A stretch of 64,000 nt of DNA. Source: Ulota crispa (taxonomy: Eukaryota > Streptophyta > Bryopsida > Orthotrichales > Orthotrichaceae). The stretch is from assembly GCA_963920765.1 (NCBI GenBank), contig OY987243.1:10168001-10232000 (forward strand), read 5' to 3'. Of this stretch, positions 11,289 through 22,517 are shown one piece after another. Both the position numbers and the translations under genes were made by a program. Below the pieces are notes generated by a model. That model made no database searches and was not told the DNA's origin. It worked only from the letters and a program-made list of their open reading frames with translations. How positions within the stretch are numbered: position 1 is the first letter of the stretch; each line of letters begins with the position of its first letter.

Positions 11289-12446
11289 TTAAACAGCATG
11301 AGCAACTCGGCGGGATTTCGGCCGAGGGCTCCAGTAGAACATCCGGTAGCTGCCATCAGAGATCTCCTCCACCAGCTCATACCCCTCTTGTGCCAGCTCA
11401 CAACATTCCGTCAAACTCAGAAAATGGGTTTTGGCATCGTTCGTGACACAAACACATCGCGACTTCTGTTTCAGGTACTCCTTGATCACACACGCTACCG
11501 AGCTTTCTATGCCGGTCTCAACAAACGTTTCAAATCCACAGCGGTCCTTGCAGTAAGCGAACACCTCGCCATCCACATACGTGAATTTATATACAGAATG
11601 CGCACTGCTCCACGCCAAGCTGTCCGGGTCACCGACAGTGTCTAATTTGCTCATGCATTCCAAACTTCGACGATCTCTCATCACGTAATACTTCTCCCCC
11701 TCGACCAGATGATACGGTTCATTCCGATAAGGGTTCTCGAAGTTGAAAAACCCCTGTTTCTCAAGCCCCTCGTACACCCAACTGAATGTTTCGCTTTGAG
11801 ATAATTTAAAGCTGAGACCCACCATACACGTCCTCATCCACGCTCTGATAACGAAAATGGTCATGGTGATCGCGGCACAAATTGATGAGAAGACGATGTA
11901 GAAATACCGACTCAACGCGCACCGGTTCACGTTTATAACGGCTACGATAGAGTACCCGGTCATGTTGCCAGCAGCAGCCATCATCGAAGAACATGCCGGA
12001 GTCAAGTAGATCATGAAGGTCTTACCATTAAGTGTTTGACCTGAAGTGCAGTTCACGTTTAGTGTGTAACTGTAAGACTCGATGTCGCCTTTGCCTTTCA
12101 ATCTCTCCTCGCAGCTGAAACCCTCTGATACATTCCCGGATACAGTCCCGGGTACAGTGTGGCTCCAGTTCGTGCAGAAAGGATACGGTTCGGAAGTGAG
12201 GAACTTAGAAACATTGCTGCACGCGTCAGCGCTGTTGTAGTAGCGGTTATGTGTGTAACCAGTGATGACAAACGATGAAACAACCTGGTCTACCACTCTA
12301 TAATTAGACTGGACTGTATCGAAGCAGAACAAGCCGTTCAATGTCTGCAATCCATTTAGCATGGTCGAAAAGGCTCCGAACAGAGTGCCTAGTATCAGTG
12401 CCGGCAGTCCCCAGCCGTACACTCTCCCACAACCCCGAGGGGCCAT
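11289..12446 (-). CDS. Unrecognised two-pass membrane protein, intronless
   Basis: A single open frame of 385 residues. The ATG at 12446 is preceded in frame by a TAA six codons upstream, so the start is well set. A hydrophobic segment at about 13-34 and another at about 181-203 (YFYIVFSSICAAITMTIFVIRAW) suggest two membrane passes. The loop between them, about 35-180, has NXS/T sites at 78, 93, 105, 132 and 161 and seven cysteines (41, 76, 91, 112, 133, 152, 176), as in an extracellular, disulfide-bonded domain. The remainder, about 204-385, is a soluble cytosolic part rich in aromatic and charged residues, including a cysteine cluster near 299-332. I do not recognise the family and assign no function. 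The intact length, sequon pattern and GC content above the flanks argue that it is a real gene. Confidence 0.7.
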   Translation of the reverse strand: MAPRGCGRVYGWGLPALILGTLFGAFSTMLNGLQTLNGLFCFDTVQSNYRVVDQVVSSFVITGYTHNRYYNSADACSNVSKFLTSEPYPFCTNWSHTVPGTVSGNVSEGFSCEERLKGKGDIESYSYTLNVNCTSGQTLNGKTFMIYLTPACSSMMAAAGNMTGYSIVAVINVNRCALSRYFYIVFSSICAAITMTIFVIRAWMRTCMVGLSFKLSQSETFSWVYEGLEKQGFFNFENPYRNEPYHLVEGEKYYVMRDRRSLECMSKLDTVGDPDSLAWSSAHSVYKFTYVDGEVFAYCKDRCGFETFVETGIESSVACVIKEYLKQKSRCVCVTNDAKTHFLSLTECCELAQEGYELVEEISDGSYRMFYWSPRPKSRRVAHAV

Positions 12447-13427
12447 AGTGGGAGCCAAAATTTAATAAGGTCACTGCTGCTTGCATGCAATATTGCAATC
12501 GATCGACAGCCCTAACCTTAACTTCAATAACAACGTCACAGTACAGAATACTAGGCTTTTGGGAGCATGCATCGATCACGTAATGAAGCGCCACTGCTCG
12601 AGCTCCCGCAACAGTTATGCGCAGTAGTACAGCCCCAAGAGCTCGTTATATCAGGAAAAAGTTCCAAGCCTTCCCCCTCACAAACAACAATGAAGTGAGT
12701 TAGTAAGAGCATCCTCAATCCAACAGGTATATTGACTCTGTAATGGCACTCACTGGGTCTTAACTTGAGTATTGCAAACCTAGTCCAATGCACCTTGCAT
12801 GTGAGACTTGAGCATGTGGGACGTGATCTTATAGGGGACAGCAAAACCTAGCCCATGCCCTATAGTTGCAAGGGCCCTCGAGAGTTCTTCAAATTACTTT
12901 GTATATTGCTGTCAAAAAAATGATGACTACTTTACAAGTCAAAAATAGAGATCTGGGTGTCAAAAAAACCAATAAAAACAAAGTTTACATCCCTCTCTAG
13001 TCTCTACCGGTGTGCAGAGGGTCACAGGAGCCGGTGTGTCGCCATTGTAGCAGGGTCTGAATAGAGGATGCCGTAAGATTGTCCTCAATATATATCAGCT
13101 AATTAGCTTCAGCCATTCTGGTATTCTAGAGTGGGTGACTATGAAGGTCAAGAGCTTGCAGTCTAAAAAATATCGCTTCGCAGCAAGAGAAAATCTGTAC
13201 CACCATCATTCTACTATTTCAGAGTCCTAGAACAATTGGTGGTCAGGAGCAGGTTGGTTGCATACAAGGAGGTCATGGGCCTTGATCACTTACTTCGACT
13301 TTCGGGTCGAAGCAGAAAGTCAGAGCATGCTCCAATAAAGGAGGTTCACAATTCAAAGTACTTTCCACGTCGTACGCCTTGAGTCTTTGCTCGGACTATC
13401 GTTACCCAGGGCGGGCCACAGGCCTTA
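12447..13427. other. Upstream region of the two-pass membrane protein gene, then intergenic
   Basis: This should contain the promoter of the minus-strand gene starting at 12446. Short open frames here lack support. I see no RNA gene or other repeat. Confidence 0.4.
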
Positions 13428-13873
13428 GGGAATCTGTAATGGCACCGGGAAAAACCCGGCAACGGGCCCTGCAATTCAGTCTGTCTGATCCTTTAATAGA
13501 CAGTGAATTTGACCATAATTTTTTAGTGATTTGAAGGGTATTGAAAATATTATTGTGAAAACGTAATAATATTTGGGTTTGGACATTGACTAACTTAAAT
13601 ATATCTCATCAAGTGTTAACTCCAAATCAAACCTAAATAAGGAAATTTTTGTAAAGGGGTTGGCAAATTATTTTTGGAAGTTAGCTAACACTTGATGGGA
13701 TATATATAAGTTAGTCAATGTCCAAACCCAAATATTATTACGTTTTCACAATAACATTTTCAGTACCCTTCAAATCACTAAAAAATTATGGTCAAATTCA
13801 TTGTCTATTAAAAGGTCAGACTAAATTGCCGGGACCATTGTTGGGGTTTTTCCCGGTGCCATTACAAATACCC
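13428..13873. mobile_element. PIF/Harbinger-type MITE with TTA target duplication
   Basis: The left flank TTA (13425-13427) and right flank TTA (13874-13876) are identical. The element begins GGGAATCTGTAATGGCACCG and ends CGGTGCCATTACAAATACCC. The arms extend inward for about 200 bp (ATTATGGTCAAATTCA, CCAAATATTATTACGTTTTC) around a centre near 13645, so the whole element can fold back on itself. A three-base TTA duplication with G-rich ends fits PIF/Harbinger. No transposase. Confidence 0.75.
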
Positions 13874-13876
13874 TTA

Positions 13877-14429
13877 ATAATTTGCTCCCAAATTTGCTAC
13901 TGCTTTTTGATCGGAGCATGCTGCAAAGCGGGGTTTGTTTTTTTGTTTTTTTGTTCGTAGACCAACCGGCACCTAGCAATATAAGCAGGTAAGGACAAAA
14001 TGGACAGAATTGATAGAACCAATGACAAGTGTACATGAATCCATGAATTGTACTAATAGCAGTAAATTTCATCCAAATTTTGATAAATTTGGTGTTTGCC
14101 TAAGGAGGGAATTGGCAATTTCATCCACTTTTCCATCAATTTTTTGTAGTGTTACAATTGCTAGTAAAGAATTGAGGTAAGACTTAGCAAATTTTTGTCA
14201 AAAAGAAAAACTCTACTACAAAATGTCATGGTTCATAGTTTGCACTTTGCACTATGTAGTCTAGTAGGTCCCATGGTATGCGTTAGGATCTTGGATCCCT
14301 CCGTGTGCATGGCAAATGGGGCCAAGCTTCCCTTCATTTGGTCTACAACCCTTGTTTTGAGGCTTTGCAAGGGTGAGAGGGCCTAGACCATGGTTGTTAC
14401 ATTGGACACCGCATGTCCGCCCACTTGCA
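13877..14429. other. Intergenic DNA, no feature seen
   Basis: The sequence is of mixed composition with no gene or clear repeat. A 63-residue frame at 14195-14386 has no support. Confidence 0.35.
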
Positions 14430-15315
14430 TGTATAGTAGGGGGACAAAAAGATTGGGAACACCATGTTATGCCATTTAAAGAACTATTCCTAACATATAG
14501 AATCTAATTGACATTTTTTTGTCTTGTATCATTGGTGTTTAATTCATATGCAACCTCCATCAAGCATACCAAATTTCAGCTCCTAAAAATCAAAACTATA
14601 TGTTTAGTGAATTATTTTACATGAAATTCATAGTTTTACATGATAATTAACTGAAAAGTATTGGTGATGAATTTTTGATATTGGATTGCATGGGTATGCA
14701 AGAAACATCTGTACACACATCTTTCCTTCCAACAAGCATCTCCAAAAAGCTTCAAAATTCCTTCTATAGAGATTCTAATGTTGGGATGATTATGACCAAA
14801 ATTTGTAAAATAGATGCATACTTTTTAGGATAAGAATTTTCAATTTTATTTGTGCTTAATGATTAAGTTTGTGACCATGATCACTAAGATATGCTTAATT
14901 TGCCAAAATCTTATTATAAAAAATATACATCTATTTTACAAATTTTGATCATAATCATCCCAACATTAAAGTCTTTATAGAAGGAATTTTGAAGCTTTTT
15001 GGAGATGCTTGTTGGAAGGAAAGATGTGTGTATAGATGTTTCTTGCATACCCATGCAATCCAATATCAAAAATTCATCACTTATACTTTTCAGTTAATTA
15101 TCATGTAAAACCATGAATTTCATGCAAAATAATTCACCAAACATATAGTTTTGATTTTTAGGAGCTGAAATTTGGTATGCTTGATGGAGGTTGCATATGA
15201 ATTAAACACCAATGATACAAGACAAAAAAATGTCAATTAGATTCTATATGTTAGGAATAGTTCTTTAAATGGCATAACATGGTGTTCCCAATCTTTTTGT
15301 CCCCCCACTATACAC
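14430..15315. repeat. Long inverted repeat, arms about 400 bp
   Basis: The left arm (about 14430-14820) and the right arm (about 14925-15315) are reverse complements over almost their full length. Examples are AACACCATGTTATGCCATTT, CTCCATCAAGCATACCAAAT and GCAAGAAACATCTGTACACA, each matched inverted with few differences. A spacer of roughly 100 bp separates them. ACTTG occurs just outside both ends and may be a target duplication. No coding capacity. A transcript would form a long hairpin. Confidence 0.85.
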
Positions 15316-15630
15316 TTGAAGTGCCCAACTGTGCTACTAGTTAGTCCAATGTAGTCAAGAAGTCAACTCATAATTGATTTCAAAAAATGATAAAGAAAAA
15401 TTTATTTTGTACATGCTAGATTGCTAGTGATACTCATTGTTGCCAACATGAAATCAAAATGTGAATTTAATGTCATATCATGTAGTAAAAATGAAAAAAT
15501 AGAAAATTTGTTCTTCCTTTTTTAAGTAAAAATCCTAAGAATGTTCTAAAAAATAAAAGACAAGTCCAGCTTCCATGGTGTTTGTTTTATGCGGCCGCTT
15601 GTGCTGTTTAATAGCCAAATCTTGTCCAAG

Positions 15631-15918
15631 CACTACAAGAAAAAGGGCCATTTTTAACTAAGGATTTTGACTACAAAAAAGACTAAGACAACTACACTTT
15701 AGTGACTAGTATTTATGACCACACGTAGTCATAAATAATTAATTTATGATTGAATAATTTCATTTTGTCATAAATAATTTAATTTATGACTACACGTAGT
15801 CATAAACTAAATTATTTATGACTACATGTGGTCACAAATACTAGTCACTAAAGTGTAGTCGTCTTAGTCATTTTTGTAGTCAAAATCCTTAGTAAAAATG
15901 GCCCTTTTTCTTGTAGTG
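15631..15918. mobile_element. CACTA-type MITE
   Basis: The element begins CACTACAAGAAAAAGGGCCA and ends TGGCCCTTTTTCTTGTAGTG, with the three-base direct duplication AAG on both sides (15628-15630 and 15919-15921). CACTACAAGAAA ends with three-base duplications are diagnostic of the CACTA (En/Spm) superfamily. The interior contains subterminal repeats around ACGTAGTCATAAA in both orientations. At 288 bp it has no transposase and is non-autonomous. Confidence 0.9.
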
Positions 15919-16164
15919 AAGGTAACAACCATGTTTTGGACTTTGTAGTGTGCTTTGCAGGGCTTTGACCATAATGGAATTTTTATGGGAAAATTGGTAC
16001 ATTTCCTAGTTTTGTTGACTAGGATTAGTAGGATGAGCAATGTTTTTTCCACTTGGCAATGGCCAAAAGCTTAGTATTTTTTTCCAATATGAATTTGTGA
16101 TTTCTATTTAGTATTTGACAAATTGCGAGATTTCAATGTCTTCTTAGCAAGTTGGCATATTTCC

Positions 16165-17361
16165 CATTAGCAAAATTTTGAACCCTCCAAGAGGCACTTA
16201 ACAAGTTCCAAAAAGGATCCCAAGGTATGTACATTAGAGGAAAAATGAGCTCAAGAGAAGGTCTCCCAATCTTGACACACTACTATATTTATTGAGGTAG
16301 GAGAAGCATAGGTAAGGTACCTACACAAGGGTCTCTACCTTGTGTGAAGTACTCAAATGTACCATACTACATCATAAAAGGATTTGATGATGTAAAAGCA
16401 ATACTATAACATGACAATCACTAATGCAAGGACCTCTAGTGGGACACAAGAATAAATTGCAATTAGAATTCTCATTCAAATAAGGACACTCATCAAACAA
16501 AGAGGATATAATATTGTAAAAAGAAAGTATCCCCATGAAGTAGTAGTACTACATCATAAGTTGCAAGTGGGTATAGGACATTAATCTCTTTTGATTTGAA
16601 AAAGGACATTAAATTTACATGCTTTTAACTCCTCTAGCCACCTCCCTTGAGGATCTTCTCTTGAGCTAATTTTTCCTCTAAGGCTTATCACAACAAACAA
16701 ATCATCTAATTCCCTATTTCTGCCCACCTTTTGAATTCAATGCAATCATGAAAGGTAAATATCATTATATTATCCCAATTGGACAAAAATTATGGGTATA
16801 AGTGTACATAGGACCATAAATTCTACTTTACTCTATTTAATTAGATGAGTGAAGTACTTGGATAATGACTAGTGAGCTCATTTACATATTCTGAAAGTAC
16901 AATGCCTTTTGTGTTATTTTGGAATTGGCATGTGGATAAGCATTAGCAAAATTCTAAGCCCTCCAAAGGGCCCTTAAAAACCGTGCCACACTACATAACG
17001 GAGGTGAAAAAAATCATAAAAAATAATAATATTATTAAAATTGCCGTGGCACACAATCTAACAGCTTGCAGATGTTAGAAATGGCAAATTATGACAGCCA
17101 AAAATGGTAGCTTTTTTCTCTATATGCACATCTCTCATGTGGAGTTAGGGGCCTTTTGGAGGGCTCAAAATTTTGCTAATGGTCCTTCATACAAGGACAA
17201 GATTACCATTTTATATACATGCTTTTTGTGACGTACTATTGAAAAGTCATATGAGGTAGAGACTCTTCACAAATGCTTCTAATGTACCTGGCCTAGGCTC
17301 AATAAATGCTAAAAGTGTCAAGAATTAAGGGCCTTTTGGAAGGTTCAAAATTTTGCTAATG
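16165..17361. mobile_element. Nested elements with CATTAGCAAAATTTTGA ends
   Basis: Four copies of a terminal motif occur: CATTAGCAAAATTTTGAACC at 16165, CATTAGCAAAATTCTAAGCC at 16941, and inverted copies ending at 17181 and 17361. All continue into CCTCCAAAGGGCC-like sequence. This fits an inner element (16941-17181, about 240 bp) inside, or abutting, an outer one (16165-17361). A second internal inverted repeat (TCAAGAGAAGGTC / GATCTTCTCTTGA) lies in the outer element at about 16250-16665. Non-coding. Confidence 0.65.
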
Positions 17362-18340
17362 CCAAATGTAATGTATATGGTTGTTTTTTTTTTCTCTTTT
17401 GTATAATGTTTTTAAAAGGGTTGATGCATAGCTAAGGTTTTGTAATTTAATATTTTTGGCAAGAATTGAACTTAGCCAAGTTCTCACCTTCTTGGAGTCA
17501 ATTATATTACTTTTGAACAATGCATGATTCCAATAGAGAATCTATACATTTTTTGAAGGCTAATTAGTACAACAAAACAATAAATGTAATTCAACACAAC
17601 TAGCTATCTTGAAAATTAAGTCAAAACTTCCACCAATTTTCAAAGTTGAAACCCATGCTCAATTCATTTCAAACAAGCCGTTGTATGGACATCAAGTACA
17701 CATGCATGATGTTTCTTCAAGCTTCCACAATCATTATTTCAAACAATCACAGCATCTTTTCCTTTATGATTTTTGTGGTAGGATTTCAGGTTTTTGAGGA
17801 TGAAGTTCCATGTGGCTAAGTGGGAGGCAACAATTGGGAGGCAACAATTGTGTTAGTTAAAGAGTGACAAATAAGCCCAAATAGTTGACTTGGGTGAAAA
17901 GCATGGACAACTAAATAATTTCCTCAAGGATAAGAGATGGTACCTTGTAAGTGTTTGTATGGCCGTATACAAACCTTTGGAAGTGCTTGTTTTGTCAAAT
18001 CATATATGCACTTATATGGAGTGATATAAGCATTTAGATCAAAGTGTGTATGTTCAATATAAACACAAAGTGTCAAAGTTGAAACCCCTAAATAATGACA
18101 CATCATACATTGATAAATTGATTTTAGTCATCTAAAGAACAGTGTTATACACCACATTTCTAGTGATGCAAAACTTTCATGTAGATTTCCTAGCTATTTA
18201 GAAAATACACCATTAACATTTACAATAGTACAATAACAAATTTATATACAAATGCAACAATTGTTTTAGCAAAATCAACAATAGGGTGCTAACTTCTACA
18301 AGTACCTCTTTTTTACCAAAAGTACACATGCATTAAGAAC
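17362..18340. other. AT-rich intergenic DNA
   Basis: No supported gene. GGGAGGCAACAATTG is directly repeated at about 17821-17848. Nothing else stands out. Confidence 0.4.
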
Positions 18341-18343
18341 TCA

Positions 18344-18570
18344 AGTTGCAACCAATACAATAAACAAAGATACTGACCATCACCGGCTCTTCTTAATACA
18401 ACAGGATACATGGTCATTGATAGCTGCAAAAGGTGTACTTTTTTATGTACCTTTGAAAGCCGGAGGAAGGTGAGGATGACGTCAAGTCAGCAACCAACAC
18501 AACATACAAAGGTATTGACAATCAGCGGCTCTTCTTAATACAAAGCCATACATGGCCATTGAAACTTACA
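18344..18570. repeat. Two-copy tandem duplication, unit about 141 bp
   Basis: GCAACCAATACAATAAACAA... at about 18348 recurs as GCAACCAACACAACATACAA... at about 18489. Both continue through CGGCTCTTCTTAATACAA and CATACATGGCCATTG-like sequence. It lies downstream of ATG101, about 550 bp beyond its stop codon. Confidence 0.7.
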
Positions 18571-19113
18571 ATTGGAGCGCTTGGTAGTTGCCAACTGCAA
18601 ACGTTTTTATAGTCAGCTTTCTAAAATGGAACAACTTCATATTTACAATTATAACAGGCAGTACTTTCAAAACTCAATACTTTTCTAAACAATGGATTCT
18701 TTTGTTTTGGAAGTTCGACTATATGCTAAGCCACAAAAACTTACGTGGTCGCCAACGTAAAGTTGAAGCAAGTTAACAACCTGATGAATTGCCACATTGG
18801 ACAATGTCCAATTAGTAATGCTGTAAAATTTCTACCAACTGCTGGATTTTAGAACATTTCTTCAAATTTCACAAACGCAAATCTATTTCAGTGCCCAACG
18901 TACACCAACTAGCAACCTGCGCATCGTCTCGTACCATTACAAGTACATTACAATATACCTAAAATGCGTCTAGAAAGCTCTTCTTTTATAGAAAGCAAGG
19001 TTATGATGTTGCGACAGAACCTCCATGAAAAAATCTGTTGGCACACGTCAATTACATCTCCCTTGCAGCGTCTTTGTACAATAGAGCCACAGTAATTATT
19101 TACAAGAAAAGGT

Positions 19114-22100
19114 TCAGCTCAGCATCGTCGGAGGTCCGGTTTGCAACATTCGCTTGAACATGTCCATTCCAAATGATGAGTCAGAGGAGCTGTCAAAAGG
19201 GACAAAGCAATATCACTTGAGTAAGGAATCATATACAGCTCACTTCATTACCACATAAGCGACGGTGGAATAGAAAGTATAAAGGTCAAGCCAAAGTATA
19301 CAAAACTGAATTGAAATAGAAAACAGTGGAGGAGGTTCCTGTTGTTACCTGGGAATAGAGATCTCGAAAGGGAAGGAGATGACTTGATCCGGTTGTAGAA
19401 CAGGAGGAATGTGATCCTTTTTCTCGTTCACAATCAACAAGACTTGAGTGATGACTTCACGCAGGGCTGTCTCAAGTGCTGCAAGCCGTCTTTGTCGTTC
19501 ATCCGTCGTTGTTTCTGCTCGTAGAAATCGATATCAACTCAAGTCCAAAAAAAAGGACTATAATGTGCATACTGAGCTTGCAATATCATAGCCTCTTTAG
19601 ATTGCAGAGGTCCTAGCGACAAGAAATTTTATACCCTGATTAAAATCGTTTTGTACAAACTTTACTTCAATTTGTTCAGAGTCAGCTCTATACTAATCCA
19701 AGTAACATGAATGAGTATGAAAACGTGGCGCTCACATGGCTCCTTCAGCACGCTTGAAAAACTTTTTAGAGAAAAAGGTGCCATGGTGTCTTTTTGAGGT
19801 AGATTGAACACTTAATGCATCAAATATGCCAAAAGGAATTATACCTGCAATGCCTTGTCTGGTTCGAATTCAAAACTTGCTGCTTCAACTTTTGCAATCT
19901 AAAGTGGCCCGTAAGTTACGAGAAAAGCCTCAACTACAATGCCAGCACAACTTCAGGATATATAAACAGGAAAAATATGAAACAATTCGCAGAAGTAAAA
20001 GAGTGTGGCTGATAAAAACCTACCTCCAGTGTCCCCTGATCGAGAGAATTTTTTAGACTGAAGAGGCGCAGGGGGGACTACGTAAAGCTGAATACACCAC
20101 TGCTCCCAATACAGTCGTTCTACCTTGCTGAACCACGCCATATTCTTGCTTCGTGTTTCGTAGAATGATAGACATACCTATCACACCAACGCTAGCTTCA
20201 AAATTTGACACAGAAGGTTCAATAATAAAAAATAAACAAAAAAGAAGAAGAAGCAGTAAAATGGGAGGGGAGTTCTAAGCGGCAAACCCGAGACTTTTTG
20301 TTTGGATACTTTTCAACCGACGCCAAGAAATGATCAATTTTCTCCTCGACCTTCTTCTCTGTAAGCGCATCTCCACACCGTACCTATTAATCCAAAACTC
20401 ACCACTTAGTACAATGTAGCTTGAATCATAAAGTTGCCTATTCCAGTAAAAGAGAAGAAGCCTACCACTTCAGTCCCAAAACGATCAAGGATTCATGGTT
20501 TGAAATCAACAATTTCATTGAGCATATTGTTAGAAACAGAGCTCAATTTCCATAACCAGAATCAATAAAGAACGGATCAGAAAAAAAGATTTTGAACAAA
20601 ATGTACTAGTTAAAAAAAACACATAAGGCCCGACTTAGGCCGCTTGATCACTTAGAGCTTCAAATTTTAGTTGTTTCCTTCCGTTGTCCGAGCAGCTACA
20701 ATGAAGCTTCTCCAAAAGTTTGATGACCATTCAAGCAAGCAATCTACACTAATTCTGAAACAGGAATATCTTACAATTAATCTTACGCTACCAGGAAAGG
20801 AGAAACCACGACGTACATATGTAGTCTCGAGGAAGATCTCAGAATCGACGTCACGAGGCCGCACCAATCCAAGTGCTCGATTGAACAGTATTGTGTGGAG
20901 AATGCCTGTCAAAAGCGTAGACATCAATAAGCAACATTAGTTAACCCCTAAAGGACCAAGCTTTTTTTTTTGAAAATCACTGAAAATTGCCACTTTTGGA
21001 AGAATGGGTAGAAAGTTAGGAAAAAAAGTTTTTTTGAAAATTTAACCGTAAGATCTTGCCCTAGACTATGGGAGGTACTTGTGGGAAAAAACTCAGCTCA
21101 TTCTAGTTGTAGAGGAGTGAGATATTGACATTTGAAGTGAAAATAAAAGTTTTTTTCCCTGCTGCCCAAAAATATCAAAAAAATTGCTCTACACAAAGTT
21201 GAGGTTTATTTTTCCCATGTAGAAGACCAAGTTAGGTAAATGTGGGAGAATTTTCAAATGAATTGGAGGTGTGGATTATACTTTGTAAAATCCTGCAATG
21301 TTGTAAGGTCATGAAATTTGCATATACACTAGGCAAAATTGGAGGATTTATGTAAAATTCAAAAACCCAAATTACTTTAATCCAAATGGTGAAAACCAAG
21401 GAATCTTAGTCTACTACAACTTGCAAAAAAAAAAAGTCAAAAAACAAATACACAAAGAGCTCAAAAATGTGGAGCAACAAGTTTTACAAGGGGGAAAAGG
21501 AATGGAGGTTTGGGAGTCCCATACCTACCCGCAAACTAAAACCTCTCATAACTTTCACCTCATCTATCAAAATTGAATGATTCAAAGACATCCATGTACA
21601 TAAAAATCTAAAGAACTAATTTCAGATTTTTATTTAAAAAAAATACAATTTTGAATTTTTTTTTGGGCTGCCCGCCCTTGCCCTTTGTCAGAAATTTATA
21701 CATAACTTCTTCAATAAATGTTGGAATGAAGAAAAAATTAGATGCCCACGTAGATTTTTGAATTGCCCACCTTCAATAAAAGTTTCAAAAAATCACAAAA
21801 AGTAGATTAGCTATAGGTACATGCCCGAAATCCATTTGTCCCCGTAGGGGACAATTGGTCCTCTACGGGTTAAATCTTATTTATTTTGATTTTGTTCTAA
21901 TATGACACGATGGACATTACCTAGAATAAGAATGGATCAATTATTAAATCTAGGATGGAAACTCCTTTTACCTATTGCATTAGGTAATTTACTATTAACA
22001 GCTTTCAAGTTCTTTTATTATAAATAGAAAACAATTATGAAATGATTTAATCTTCGAAAAAAAAAACAATAAAAAAGATATATATTTGAAGGATATCTAT

Positions 22101-22517
22101 TATATGTTTATTATGTTAAATAGGCTACAGCCTTGACGATATTCCGCAGTCTCGTCTTCTACTGTAACAAAACGCGAGAAAATGCTTTTCCTCTAAAGAA
22201 AATCCGGCCACAGGTCAAGCTACAAAAGCGATCTCTTGCTCTAAACCCTAGCGAACGAGTTTCTGCCGTCCACTAAAAAATCAGCACTCCTTCTACCGTT
22301 CTACCATAAATTCCGAGATCAAATGGAACTGGTCCAGGCAACTTACATCTCAAAACTTCGCGGATCTGATAATGCTCCACTTCCTGCACGCCAAAATTCA
22401 AAAGTTTTCTTCATCAACACGCAACCCTAACTTTCAAGAATTCAACCAAAAACGCTTCAAATTGCGACATGAAAGTAGACTTACGAGCTCATTGAGGTAG
22501 AAGACTTCGCAATTCAT
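19114..22517 (-). CDS. ATG101: Autophagy-related protein 101 (ATG101)
   Basis: Seven exons on the minus strand: 22517-22485, 22383-22347, 20905-20817, 20383-20288, 20177-20024, 19514-19349 and 19189-19114. Joined, they stay in frame for 216 residues, about the usual length. All junctions are GT-AG. The protein opens [20 protein letters not shown] and contains [37 protein letters not shown] and FPFEI, then the tail [13 protein letters not shown]; all are conserved in ATG101 across eukaryotes. ATG101 is a HORMA-fold protein that binds and stabilises ATG13 in the ATG1/ULK1 kinase complex, which starts autophagosome formation in the cytosol. Intron 2 (20906-22346) is the longest and holds a TTAA-flanked element and a plastid ndhA fragment. 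No lesion is seen in the coding sequence. Confidence 0.95.
20941..21873. mobile_element. TTAA-flanked element in ATG101 intron 2
   Basis: The left end is TTAA-CCCCTAAAGGACCAAG and the right end is TTGGTCCTCTACGGG-TTAA. The terminal inverted repeat is about 15 bp with one or two mismatches. The interior of about 930 bp is AT-rich with homopolymer runs and no transposase. It lies wholly within the intron. Confidence 0.65.
21880..22030 (+). pseudogene. ndhA: Plastid ndhA 3'-end fragment (NUPT) in ATG101 intron 2
   Basis: The frame at 21902-22027 reads [33 protein letters not shown] and then a divergent tail before TAG. The [20 protein letters not shown] stretch is the conserved C-terminus of NdhA, a membrane subunit of the chloroplast NADH dehydrogenase-like complex. 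Upstream, ATTTTGATTTTGTTCT is out of frame with it, so the relic has a frameshift or break. Only about 40 codons remain, so it is non-functional. The AT-rich codons agree with plastid origin. The right border may extend to about 22130, but I cannot place it. Confidence 0.75.

Noticed and set aside
19620-20020. Possible additional exon in ATG101 intron 5 (plus/minus frames around 19815-20056)
   Set aside because: The seven-exon model already gives the full expected length in frame. The extra frames are on the opposite strand and have no splice support.
20671-20940. 89-codon plus-strand frame
   Set aside because: It is the reverse strand of ATG101 exon 3 and adjoining intron sequence.
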